A stretch of 64,000 nucleotides of DNA, taken from positions 1 to 64,000 of IMG/VR virus record IMGVR_UViG_3300043788_000040; one strand, given 5' to 3'. The translations under genes were made by a program, and so were the position numbers. This DNA comes from a virus. Below are positions 27,213 through 32,719 of the stretch, piece by piece (positions within the stretch are counted from its first letter, which is position 1; each line of letters begins with the position of its first letter). The notes beneath the pieces are model-generated. The model had not been told where the DNA came from. It worked only from the letters and a program-made list of their open reading frames with translations, and searched no databases.

Positions 27213-27407
27213 ATGGGCGATAGCGAGTTTGGCAAGGTTCTGATAGAAGACATTCACGGCGGCTACGTGGTTTCCAGCGAAGGAAGCCCCCGCCGAGAAG
27301 ACGGAACGATAGTCTTCATCTCCTCAGCCTTCAACCCCCTCACCAGTAAACAGCTTCGCGATCTCGCGGACCGAATGGACAAACATGGAAATCAAGCTAA
27401 AGTTTAA
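27213..27407 (+). CDS. Small hypothetical protein
   Basis: A 64-aa acidic protein (MGDSEFGKVLIEDIHGGYVV) starting at an ATG 1 nt after the reductase stop, which favours coupling. The middle is beta-rich and the end is Lys/Arg-rich. The following gene starts inside its last codons. No family was recognised. Confidence 0.55.
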   Translation: MGDSEFGKVLIEDIHGGYVVSSEGSPRREDGTIVFISSAFNPLTSKQLRDLADRMDKHGNQAKV

Positions 27408-27663
27408 GATCACATTTGTTTCCGGTGAAGTGACCGAGCAGGACATCTCCCTCCCGGCTGATCCCAACAAGCCGTTCGACCTTCAAGCGAAGCTGCTCAT
27501 GCAGCAGATGCTCGCCCAGTACACGCAGGTCGGTATGCTGCGCCAGCCGGAACAGGGCACCTTCGTGCTCCTATGCCCCAGCCAGATCGCCATGGTTGAG
27601 TGCTCACTACCTTCCATCATCCTTGCGAACGCGACTGAAGTCCCGAAGGTCTCTCTGGACTAA
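27385..27663 (+). CDS. Hypothetical protein
   Basis: A 92-aa protein that begins as a beta strand (MEIKLKFKITFVSGEV) and continues into a Gln-rich helix (LLMQQMLAQYTQVGML). It overlaps the preceding gene by 23 nt in another frame. The function is unknown. Confidence 0.58.
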   Translation: MEIKLKFKITFVSGEVTEQDISLPADPNKPFDLQAKLLMQQMLAQYTQVGMLRQPEQGTFVLLCPSQIAMVECSLPSIILANATEVPKVSLD

Positions 27664-27684
27664 CTGACTTCCGTTTTCGCTAGT

Positions 27685-28014
27685 ATGCCCGAGCGATTCA
27701 ATTGGAACCGTGAGGTCGTGGAAGAGTACAAGCTGACCTGTAAGGATTTCCAACACTACGGCGTCAACTGCTGCCCTACTTGCCACGAATTTGATCTTGC
27801 TGAATACGAACTTAGGGTCGTGCAGGTAGACGGCGTCAACGCCCTTCTTTGCTGCGCGATGGTCGCATACTTTTACCCGAGAGACCCAGGCAAGGGGATG
27901 TCCCCGGAAGAAAAGCTCCTGCTTGCAATCTTCGGCGAGAAGTCAGTGCATCCGGCTGCCGAGCAGTACATTGATCCGATCATCAACGACCCGGACTACG
28001 ACCCAGATTTCTGA
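27685..28014 (+). CDS. Hypothetical Cys-rich protein
   Basis: A 109-aa protein with CKDFQHYGVNCCPTCHEF in the N-terminal third, suggesting a single metal site, followed by LLCCAMVAYFYP. It ends in a Pro/Asp-rich acidic tail. A CGCTAGTATG context precedes or includes the start. No family was recognised. Confidence 0.58.
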   Translation: MPERFNWNREVVEEYKLTCKDFQHYGVNCCPTCHEFDLAEYELRVVQVDGVNALLCCAMVAYFYPRDPGKGMSPEEKLLLAIFGEKSVHPAAEQYIDPIINDPDYDPDF

Positions 28015-28045
28015 TCTAGCGGTTTCTTTTTCAGTGGGAGGACCC

Positions 28046-28294
28046 ATGAGAGACAAGAAGCTGATGACTCCGCACGAAGCAGAGATTGACAGGCTCCTCC
28101 AGATCATGGCTGTCCTGATTGACAAACTGGGTGGTGAGGTGTTTGTCAGTCGCCGAGAATTGGAACTCTTTTTTGACGTTCCTGTGGTAAGCCGAGTGAT
28201 CTCACCAGATTACATCCTGTTCCGTGTCAACTACCCGGACGAGGACGGCATTGAAATAGACATCCCCGACGACAAAGAGACCCCGCAAACTTAA
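28046..28294 (+). CDS. Hypothetical protein
   Basis: An 82-aa protein from an ATG with a strong GGGAGGA site (28036-28042). It has a helical N-terminus (EAEIDRLLQIMAVLIDKLGG), then VFVSRRELELFFDVP, which resembles a short helix-turn-helix, and an acidic tail. A DNA-binding or regulatory role is possible but unproven. Confidence 0.58.
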   Translation: MRDKKLMTPHEAEIDRLLQIMAVLIDKLGGEVFVSRRELELFFDVPVVSRVISPDYILFRVNYPDEDGIEIDIPDDKETPQT

Positions 28295-28314
28295 CAAAAC
28301 AAAGGTTTTATTTC

Positions 28315-28350
28315 TGGACAAAACCTGCCATCCTGCTGTATACTTCCAGT
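28315..28350 (+). promoter_or_regulatory. Phage promoter of the CTGTATACT class (copy 2), leaderless
   Basis: TGGACA (28315-28320), 18 bp, then CTG plus TATACT (28339-28344). The ATG of the next gene begins at 28351, the expected +1 position, and there is no Shine-Dalgarno site. The transcript should therefore be leaderless. Confidence 0.65.
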
Positions 28351-29283
28351 ATGGCGATCCCGGCTACAAACAAAATCATCGCAACGTTTGGTACTCCCTA
28401 CATTCGGGATACCTTCCAGCGACATACCGACCAGTTCACTGCATCGCTGCGCACCATTGAAGAGGGGCTTCAAGCCGGGAAAATCTGGAACCAAGAATTC
28501 CTCACGGCGAAAAGCTACATTGCAGGTGGGTGCGAGCACGCACAACACGTTGCCTCAGACCCGGCTCGTGGCGAAGAACGTACACACTCTTACGGTGACT
28601 GCCGGGATGAGATCGGCTACGCCTTCTCCATGAACCAAGCGGCGAAAATGAGCCGCAACCTCAAGAAACTTTGGAAGCGCTACCCCGACACATTCACGCA
28701 GGGCATCGTTGGCTACGTTGAAGTCCTTGATCAAATTGACGATTTGTGGAAGTGGCTCCAGACCGTGAAGCCAATCATCGTGAAGGGACGCAAGCCAGCC
28801 GAGAACCCGACTCCCGTTGACATCACCAACACCGGGCACTGTGCGATCTGCGAGGCACGCTTCAAGCTGGAGCGCCACGGCGAGCGCAAGATGGTCCACC
28901 ACGGCTTCCGCATCAGCGACCGCATGGGTCATTACTACGGGCACCGCAGCGGCAAGTGCTTCGGCTACGGCTACCAGCCTTACGAACTTTCAAACAAGGC
29001 GAACATTGCGTACAAGTATTTTCTGGAACAGGAACTCAAGGACGCCGAACGGTATCTCGGCGATCTGAAAGCCAGTGTACCGGACACGCTGCCAGTTCTG
29101 GAATATCAGAAGGGCATCGCCAATCCTGTCCCGGTCAGGTACGAGCGTGGCACTAAGAAATACGAGGACGAGCGCCAGCACCTTATCTGGCAAGTTGAAT
29201 CCGAGATTCGCTGGTTGAACGATCAGATTCCGTACCAGCAAAAGCGCATAGACTCATGGCACTTGCAAACTTTGGCTGATTGA
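28351..29283 (+). CDS. Unidentified protein with CxxC/HH metal-like motif
   Basis: A 310-aa protein. Residues about 168-200 include HCAICEARF followed by MVHHGFR and a second CFGYGY region, which together could bind zinc. The C-terminal 80 residues are a charged coiled coil (DERQHLIWQVESEIRWLNDQ). It starts exactly where transcription from the promoter upstream should begin. No family was recognised. Confidence 0.65.
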   Translation: MAIPATNKIIATFGTPYIRDTFQRHTDQFTASLRTIEEGLQAGKIWNQEFLTAKSYIAGGCEHAQHVASDPARGEERTHSYGDCRDEIGYAFSMNQAAKMSRNLKKLWKRYPDTFTQGIVGYVEVLDQIDDLWKWLQTVKPIIVKGRKPAENPTPVDITNTGHCAICEARFKLERHGERKMVHHGFRISDRMGHYYGHRSGKCFGYGYQPYELSNKANIAYKYFLEQELKDAERYLGDLKASVPDTLPVLEYQKGIANPVPVRYERGTKKYEDERQHLIWQVESEIRWLNDQIPYQQKRIDSWHLQTLAD

Positions 29284-29310
29284 GGTAACATATTCAACCC
29301 GGAGAGTGAA

Positions 29311-29958
29311 ATGCCCGTTGGCGCACAGGTCAGGAAATCTGTTTACGATTCGTCCGAGGAGCTTGATCTCGTCCACAAGGCGAAGCACGGGGACGAGACC
29401 GCTTTTCGTTCGCTCTACGATGCGCACCACAGGCATGTGATCGTGACCATCACCCGGTTCGTCAAGGACGACGATGCGGCGATGGAAGCCACCAACACCG
29501 CTTTTTTCAAAGCTTGGAAAGCACTGCCGAGATTTGAGGAACAGGCGAAGTTCAGCACGTGGATAACACGCATCGCCATCAACGAAGCACGGATGCTCCT
29601 GCGCACCAACAAGAGAAGGCAGCGTGAAGTATCACTTGACACCCTGTTGTCCTACGGACCGGACGGGGAACGCTACGAGGGTTCTTCTGACGTGAGTTAT
29701 GCGCAGCGCTGGCTGGCAATCCGAGACCTAGAACTTGAAGGCATCGCCGACCGCCAGCTTCTTGAACGTGCGATTGGGAAAGTCCCGAAAAAGTTTCGTG
29801 AGATTCTCCGGCTCCGGTTTTGGGAAGGTCTGTCAGAACGTGAGATTCAGGAGAAGGTCAGTGCCAAGGAGTCCAAAGTAGTCAGCATGTCGGCTGTGAA
29901 GTCCCGCATCTTACGGGGACGCAATTTGCTCATTGAACAAGTTGAACAAATTTCATAA
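29311..29958 (+). CDS. ECF-type RNA polymerase sigma factor
   Basis: A 215-aa protein with the two conserved sigma domains. Region 2 spans about residues 20-95 (DLVHKAKHGDETAFRSLYD, then FFKAWKALPRFEEQAKFSTW, with the usual WI-x-RIA continuation). Region 4 spans about 145-205 (IGKVPKKFREILRLRFWEGL and SEREI, then SMSAVKSRILRGR). It lacks region 1 and region 3, as ECF factors do. It would redirect host RNA polymerase to phage promoters. It lies just before the tRNA module. Confidence 0.85.
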   Translation: MPVGAQVRKSVYDSSEELDLVHKAKHGDETAFRSLYDAHHRHVIVTITRFVKDDDAAMEATNTAFFKAWKALPRFEEQAKFSTWITRIAINEARMLLRTNKRRQREVSLDTLLSYGPDGERYEGSSDVSYAQRWLAIRDLELEGIADRQLLERAIGKVPKKFREILRLRFWEGLSEREIQEKVSAKESKVVSMSAVKSRILRGRNLLIEQVEQIS

Positions 29959-29975
29959 CGAGAGGACTTTTATCC

Positions 29976-30317
29976 GTGTACAACAAAGAGTTTTCACCCC
30001 GACCGGGCGAACGAGAAGCTGTCATAGGCGATGTTTCTACTCCCCTGTCCTTGGGCTTCCACCTGAGGATCGCGCAGCCCCACGTGGACATGCTGAACGA
30101 GTTGCCGATGTTCCGTGACCTGACCACGGCGAAGCTTTTCACGCTGCTCCCGAAGAAGTACCACAAGTTCGTGCCGCCAATCGGCGAGGATTTGCAGATC
30201 AGGGAAGCGGCATTCCAGCGGGAAGAGCGCATGGCACGGGCGGTCATAATCGGCTTGATAGCAAAGCCGGAGCACATTGAACAGCATCAGGCGCAGAGAT
30301 TCCTAGAACGGCTGTAA
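29976..30317 (+). CDS. Hypothetical protein downstream of the sigma factor
   Basis: A 113-aa protein read from GTG 29976. It is helical and basic in the middle (LTTAKLFTLLPKKYHKF), with an amphipathic C-terminal helix. It lies 17 nt after the sigma gene and could be co-transcribed. An anti-sigma or cofactor role is possible only by position. No family was recognised. Confidence 0.55.
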   Translation: MYNKEFSPRPGEREAVIGDVSTPLSLGFHLRIAQPHVDMLNELPMFRDLTTAKLFTLLPKKYHKFVPPIGEDLQIREAAFQREERMARAVIIGLIAKPEHIEQHQAQRFLERL

Positions 30318-30337
30318 CCGAGGGCGAAAGATTCCCC

Positions 30338-30376
30338 TTGACAACTATCATCAAAAATGAGAATATCAGGTATTAG
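30338..30376 (+). promoter_or_regulatory. Candidate promoter of the attenuator and tRNA module
   Basis: A consensus -35 TTGACA (30338-30343) is followed by overlapping -10-like hexamers in ATATCAGGTATTAG: AATATC at 18 bp, and TATTAG (30371-30376) with G before it as in other starts in this genome. The exact -10 cannot be chosen. It is the only promoter-like sequence before the tRNA cluster. Confidence 0.45.
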
Positions 30377-30384
30377 GTAGAGAC

Positions 30385-30525
30385 ATGAGCTTCCTCAACG
30401 CCAATTCGACAGCAGCCGACACCATCTTCGGACGGAACGTAGTCGCCTGCGCAGGTACGGTCGCCGCTGAAGCGGCGGCGGTGAATGAGGGAGATACCAT
30501 GTCCCTTGGAGGGTTTGGCGAGTAA
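30385..30525 (+). CDS. Leader peptide of a putative tRNA-operon attenuator
   Basis: A 46-codon ORF (ATG 30385, TAA 30523-30525) in front of a terminator and the tRNA cluster. Codons 19-37 (30439-30495) include Val GTA, GTC and GTG, Ala GCC, GCA, GCT and GCG, Cys TGC, Gly GGT and GGA, Glu GAA and GAG, and Asp GAT. Seventeen of these 19 codons are read by tRNAs encoded just downstream; overall 26 of 46 are. This resembles the control codons of amino-acid operon leader peptides. It could also be an ordinary small Ala-rich protein. The terminator/antiterminator pair supports the leader role. Confidence 0.6.
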   Translation: MSFLNANSTAADTIFGRNVVACAGTVAAEAAAVNEGDTMSLGGFGE

Positions 30526-30587
30526 CTAGAGACCAAACCAAAGATTCCAAGGGACGAACCGAAAGATGGTTCGTCCCTTTTGTTTTT
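30488..30587 (+). promoter_or_regulatory. Attenuator: mutually exclusive antiterminator and terminator
   Basis: Segment 1 AGGGA (30488-30492) can pair with segment 2 TCCCT (30502-30506). Segment 2 GTCCCTTGG (30501-30509) is perfectly complementary to segment 3 CCAAGGGAC (30547-30555), and GGTTTGG (30512-30518) with CCAAACC (30533-30539) extends that hairpin. Segment 3 is also the 5' arm of the terminator (30549-30560 with 30568-30579). A ribosome reaching the stop at 30525 would cover segment 2 and allow termination. Stalling in codons 19-34 would favour the antiterminator. Confidence 0.6.
30549..30587 (+). terminator. Strong intrinsic terminator in front of the tRNA cluster
   Basis: AAGGGACGAACC (30549-30560) pairs perfectly with GGTTCGTCCCTT (30568-30579) around a 7-nt loop, followed by TTTTGTTTTT. 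It ends 2 nt before tRNA-Val at 30590, so no promoter fits between them. The tRNA cluster must be reached by read-through. Confidence 0.85.
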
Positions 30588-30589
30588 GT

Positions 30590-30666
30590 ACCCGGTTAGC
30601 TCAGTTGGTTAGAGCGCTACTCTTACAAAGTAGAGGTCGTGAGTTCGAGCCTCACACTGGGTACCA
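30590..30666 (+). tRNA. tRNA-Val (UAC)
   Basis: A full cloverleaf: acceptor ACCCGGT with ACTGGGT, anticodon loop CTTACAA giving TAC, T-arm with the GTTCGAG loop, discriminator A and encoded CCA. It reads GTA/GTG (and probably other GTN) codons. It is the first tRNA after the attenuator terminator. Confidence 0.93.
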
Positions 30667-30675
30667 GTTTTCTGT

Positions 30676-30750
30676 GGGTCGGTAGCATAATTGGGAATGC
30701 GCCTCTCTTGCAAAGAGGAAGATGGAGTTCGAATCTCCCCGTATCCACCA
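30676..30750 (+). tRNA. tRNA-Ala (UGC), copy 1, divergent acceptor stem
   Basis: The anticodon loop CTTGCAA gives TGC, and the G3:U70 pair that marks alanine tRNAs is present. D-stem GCAT/ATGC, anticodon stem CCTCT/AGAGG and CCA are present. The acceptor stem GGGTCGG/CGTATCC has mismatches at 5:68 and 6:67, and the D-arm is unusual. It may be less active than the second Ala(UGC) copy at 33415, or decaying. Confidence 0.75.
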
Positions 30751-30843
30751 AATTGTGCCGCCCCGGACGGCAGAGCAGCCGGAGCCTTCGGGCTACGGTG
30801 TTGGAGCGCATAGGCTCCTTAAGCATCCGGGCGAAAAATTTAT
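30751..30843 (+). other. Structured spacer, possible tRNA-like cloverleaf without anticodon
   Basis: No ORF. CGCCC(C)GGA (near 30759) can close with TCCGGGCG (near 30834). Between them are three small stems: CGGC/GCCG, AGCC-TTCG-GGCT and GGAGC/GCTCC. The outline is tRNA-like, but the middle arm ends in a UUCG tetraloop rather than an anticodon loop and there is no CCA. The role is unknown. Confidence 0.35.
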
Positions 30844-30920
30844 GGAGATGTAGAGGAGAGGCCGTCCTCAGGTCCCTGTCACGGACCAAATCGTGGGTTC
30901 GAATCCCATCATCTCCGCCA
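30844..30920 (+). tRNA. tRNA-Asp (GUC), copy 1
   Basis: Acceptor GGAGATG/CATCTCC, D-stem GAGG/CCTC, anticodon stem GGTCC/GGACC with loop CTGTCAC giving GTC, TTCGAAT T-loop, discriminator G (as usual for Asp) and encoded CCA. It reads GAC and GAT. Confidence 0.93.
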
Positions 30921-31142
30921 AATTTGGCAAACCTGCCCCAGTAGAACGGCAGCGGTGGCTGTGCAGAAGCCGGGGACAAGTGCCGATTGCATGATCGGGG
31001 ACCAAAGCTTTTCAGCCCGCGAGTGGGGCGTGACCTCTGCAAAGGGAACGTTTCGCTGATCCTAGTGGATAACGCGGGGAAGAACCACATGAGCTTGCAG
31101 GCAAGTGTGGGAGCGAGGTGCGATCCCTCCAAGATTGTTTGT
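30921..31142 (+). other. 222-nt structured spacer in the tRNA cluster
   Basis: No convincing ORF. It contains a chain of short perfect hairpins, for example CTGCC/GGCAG, GGCT/AGCC, CCGAT/ATCGG, GCCC/GGGC and TTGC/GCAA. A CTGCAAA loop between CCT and GGG near 31036-31048 matches the Cys anticodon loop of the neighbouring tRNAs, so part of it may be a decayed tRNA-Cys. It may instead be a separate small RNA or a processing spacer. Confidence 0.35.
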
Positions 31143-31217
31143 TGCGGCGTACCCAAGTGGTAAGGGAGAGACCTGCAAAGTCTTTATTCGGGAGTTCGAT
31201 TCTCCCCGTCGCATCCA
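31143..31217 (+). tRNA. tRNA-Cys (GCA), copy 1
   Basis: Acceptor TGCGGCG/CGTCGCA (U1:A72), D-stem CCC/GGG, anticodon loop CTGCAAA giving GCA, T-arm with GTTCGAT loop, discriminator U as in bacterial tRNA-Cys, and encoded CCA. The next tRNA starts after a single base. Confidence 0.9.
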
Positions 31218-31218
31218 C

Positions 31219-31295
31219 GGTGGCACGGTCCAGTTGGAGTGGACGCCTCCCTGTCACGGAGGAGAACGCGGGTTCAAGTCCCGCTGTCACCGCCA
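31219..31295 (+). tRNA. tRNA-Asp (GUC), copy 2
   Basis: Acceptor GGTGGCA/TGTCACC, D-stem GTCC/GGAC, anticodon stem CCTCC/GGAGG with loop CTGTCAC giving GTC, GTTCAAG T-loop, discriminator G and encoded CCA. It differs from copy 1 in most stem bases, so it is not a recent duplicate. Confidence 0.93.
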
Positions 31296-31310
31296 AGTTT
31301 AGGAGAGACG

Positions 31311-31523
31311 GTGAGGATTCTCTACGACGAGCAGCGGCATCTAATAGCAGTGCCGTACAGCGTGGAGAATCTTCACAAGGCAGCCGAGGTGCTGGGTATT
31401 AAACGCTGCTGGTTTCACAAAGACCACTATGACATTCCAAAGCGCATGGTTGCGCGGATGCCGGAGACAGTGGCAGAAAAAGTTTCGCCGCGAGAGATAG
31501 CGAGGATTGTACGCGGCAAGTGA
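31311..31523 (+). CDS. DUF4031 domain protein inside the tRNA cluster
   Basis: A 70-aa protein from GTG 31311, 5 nt after AGGAG; the open frame upstream overlaps tRNA-Asp and is not coding. It follows the DUF4031 pattern: an N-terminal VRILYDEQRHLIAVPYS strand region, ENLHKAAEVLGIKRCWF, then HYDIP and a short basic C-terminus. DUF4031 proteins are small, of unknown function, and common in actinobacterial and phage genomes. Its presence between tRNA genes suggests a link to RNA metabolism, but this is context only. Confidence 0.7.
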   Translation: MRILYDEQRHLIAVPYSVENLHKAAEVLGIKRCWFHKDHYDIPKRMVARMPETVAEKVSPREIARIVRGK

Positions 31524-31527
31524 GTTT

Positions 31528-31603
31528 GCTACGGTCGGCAAGTTGGAAAGCTATCTGCCTGCAAAGCAGACATACGTGGGTTCGAACCCCACCCGTAGCT
31601 CCA
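31528..31603 (+). tRNA. tRNA-Cys (GCA), copy 2
   Basis: Acceptor GCTACGG/CCGTAGC, anticodon stem TCTGC/GCAGA with loop CTGCAAA giving GCA, TTCGAAC T-loop, discriminator U and encoded CCA. The short D-stem GGC/GCT is atypical but acceptable. It lies 5 nt before the RNase P RNA gene. Confidence 0.9.
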
Positions 31604-31608
31604 AATTT

Positions 31609-31955
31609 GTACTGAGTGGGACAATCGCCGCCGCGCAAGCGGGGGAGGAAAGTCCGGGCACCATAAGCAACCGTACCAGTTAACGGCTGGGCATCCGGGT
31701 CAGAAACGGATGACGATTAGAGGACAGTGACGAACCGATTCAGTTCGGGTGAGACGACCAATCTCTACGGGGTGCAATCTCAAATAGGCCGTGAGTCCTG
31801 CTTGGACGAACAACGTCGGCGAAAGCCGATAGCAAACGGCGGGTTGAGAGCTTGAGGCGTGCAGCGATGCACGTCCTAGACGAATGATTGTCACCGTTCT
31901 GCATCTGGCGCAAGCCGATTGGAACGGTACAGAACCCGGCTTATAAACTCAGTAC
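31609..31955 (+). ncRNA. rnpB: RNase P RNA (bacterial type)
   Basis: A complete RNase P catalytic RNA of 347 nt. The ends pair as helix P1 (GTACTGAGT with ACTCAGTAC, 9 bp). All universally conserved segments are present in order: GAGGAAAGTCCGGGC, an ACAGTGACGAACC region, GCAATCTCAAATAGG, a GAGCTTGAGGC region, CCTAGACGAATGATTGTC and ACAGAACCCGGCTTA. P3 is a minimal CCGC-GCAA-GCGG hairpin. The RNA removes 5' leaders of precursor tRNAs. It lies 5 nt after tRNA-Cys and 8 nt before tRNA-Gly, so it should be cut from the same transcript. No RnpA protein gene is seen, so it would use the host protein. Confidence 0.96.
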
Positions 31956-31963
31956 AGAGTTTC

Positions 31964-32037
31964 GCGGAACTAGCTCAATGGTAGAGTCTCGGTCTTCCAA
32001 ACCGAGGACGCGGGTTCGATTCCCGTGTTCCGCTCCA
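31964..32037 (+). tRNA. tRNA-Gly (UCC)
   Basis: Acceptor GCGGAAC/GTTCCGC, anticodon stem TCGGT/ACCGA with loop CTTCCAA giving TCC, TTCGATT T-loop, discriminator U (bacterial Gly identity) and encoded CCA. It directly follows RNase P RNA. Confidence 0.94.
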
Positions 32038-32042
32038 AGATT

Positions 32043-32118
32043 GGGGCTGTAGCTCAGTTGGGAGAGCGCATCCATGGCATGGATGAGGTCAGGGGTTCGA
32101 CCCCCCTTAGCTCCACCA
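32043..32118 (+). tRNA. tRNA-Ala (GGC)
   Basis: Acceptor GGGGCTG/TAGCTCC with the G3:U70 alanine pair, anticodon stem CATCC/GGATG with loop ATGGCAT giving GGC, TTCGACC T-loop, discriminator A and encoded CCA. Confidence 0.93.
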
Positions 32119-32130
32119 GTTTTGTAGTTC

Positions 32131-32206
32131 GGGGAAGTAGCTCATTTGGGAGAGCGCATCGTTCGCAACGATGAGGTAGCGGGTTCGACCCCCGTCTTCT
32201 CCACCA
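32131..32206 (+). tRNA. tRNA-Ala (CGC)
   Basis: Acceptor GGGGAAG/CTTCTCC with G3:U70, anticodon stem CATCG/CGATG with loop TTCGCAA giving CGC, discriminator A and encoded CCA. A dedicated CGC alanine tRNA is uncommon in bacteria. Confidence 0.93.
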
Positions 32207-32219
32207 GTTTTGTAGCAGT

Positions 32220-32297
32220 GCGCTGTTAGCTCAGCCCGGAGTGAGCGCTTCCTTGACATGGAAGAGGTCAGAGGTTCAAATCCTCTACGGCGCACCA
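32220..32297 (+). tRNA. tRNA-Val (GAC)
   Basis: Acceptor GCGCTGT/ACGGCGC, enlarged D-loop, anticodon stem CTTCC/GGAAG with loop TTGACAT giving GAC, TTCAAAT T-loop, discriminator A and encoded CCA. It reads GTC and GTT. Confidence 0.93.
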
Positions 32298-32305
32298 GAT
32301 TTTAT

Positions 32306-32347
32306 GCCGGAGGTCGGAGAGATACCGACACAAACTCTCCGGCTCCA
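32306..32347 (+). other. 42-nt tRNA minihelix-like element ending in UCCA
   Basis: GCCGGAG (32306-32312) pairs perfectly with CTCCGGC (32337-32343), followed by T and CCA like a tRNA end. Between them is only one arm, GTCGG/CCGAC with loop AGAGATA, then 7 nt. It looks like a tRNA reduced to its acceptor stem and one arm. It may be a remnant or an RNase P-processed minihelix. Confidence 0.4.
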
Positions 32348-32351
32348 GATT

Positions 32352-32426
32352 GGCCCGGTCGTCTACTGGCTAGGACATCAGCCTTTCAAGCTGGGGAAGG
32401 GGGATCGAAACCCCCTCGGGCTACCA
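32352..32426 (+). tRNA. tRNA-Glu (UUC)
   Basis: Acceptor GGCCCGG/TCGGGCT with an unusual G1:U72 pair, D-stem GTCT/GGAC, anticodon stem TCAGC/GCTGG with loop CTTTCAA giving TTC, five-pair G/C T-stem, discriminator A and encoded CCA. Confidence 0.92.
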
Positions 32427-32435
32427 AATTTGAGG

Positions 32436-32510
32436 GCGCGATTAGCTCAGTGGGAGAGCGCTCGCTTCACACGCGAGAGGTCGCAGGTTCAAACCCTGCA
32501 TTGCGCACCA
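32436..32510 (+). tRNA. tRNA-Val (CAC)
   Basis: Acceptor GCGCGAT/ATTGCGC, anticodon stem CTCGC/GCGAG with loop TTCACAC giving CAC, TTCAAAC T-loop, discriminator A and encoded CCA. With UAC and GAC it completes the valine box. Confidence 0.93.
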
Positions 32511-32542
32511 GTTTTGCGGTACTATAGTAGAGAGGCTTCAAA

Positions 32543-32616
32543 GCGGAATTTGCATAATGGTAGTGCGAGACCTTGCCAAGGTCTAGGCACGGGTTCGATT
32601 CCCGTATTCCGCTCCA
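32543..32616 (+). tRNA. tRNA-Gly (GCC)
   Basis: Acceptor GCGGAAT/ATTCCGC, anticodon stem AGACC/GGTCT with loop TTGCCAA giving GCC, TTCGATT T-loop, discriminator U and encoded CCA. It reads GGC and GGT. Confidence 0.94.
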
Positions 32617-32631
32617 AATTTTGAGTAGTAC

Positions 32632-32705
32632 GCGGGCGTGGTTCAATGGTAGAATTGGAGCTTCCCAAGCTTCGGACGTGGGTTCGATTCCCATCGCCCG
32701 CTCCA
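32632..32705 (+). tRNA. tRNA-Gly (CCC)
   Basis: Acceptor GCGGGCG/CGCCCGC, anticodon stem GGAGC/GCTTC with loop TTCCCAA giving CCC, TTCGATT T-loop, discriminator U and encoded CCA. With UCC and GCC it completes the glycine box. The synthetase-like gene starts 15 nt later. Confidence 0.94.
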
Positions 32706-32719
32706 GATTAGAGGCTCTC

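Noticed and set aside
30623-31156. A 177-codon - strand frame through the tRNA cluster
   Set aside because: It runs antisense through tRNA genes; the apparent protein is made of reverse tRNA sequence.
31239-31310. Upstream extension of the DUF4031 gene
   Set aside because: It overlaps tRNA-Asp; a good Shine-Dalgarno site and GTG lie at 31301-31313.
31609-31955. tmRNA or group I intron instead of RNase P RNA
   Set aside because: No tRNA-like ends, tag frame or intron core; the RNase P conserved segments are present in full order.
32241-32624. + strand frames across tRNA-Glu, tRNA-Val and tRNA-Gly
   Set aside because: Conserved tRNA arms generate repeated peptide-like phrases; these are not proteins.
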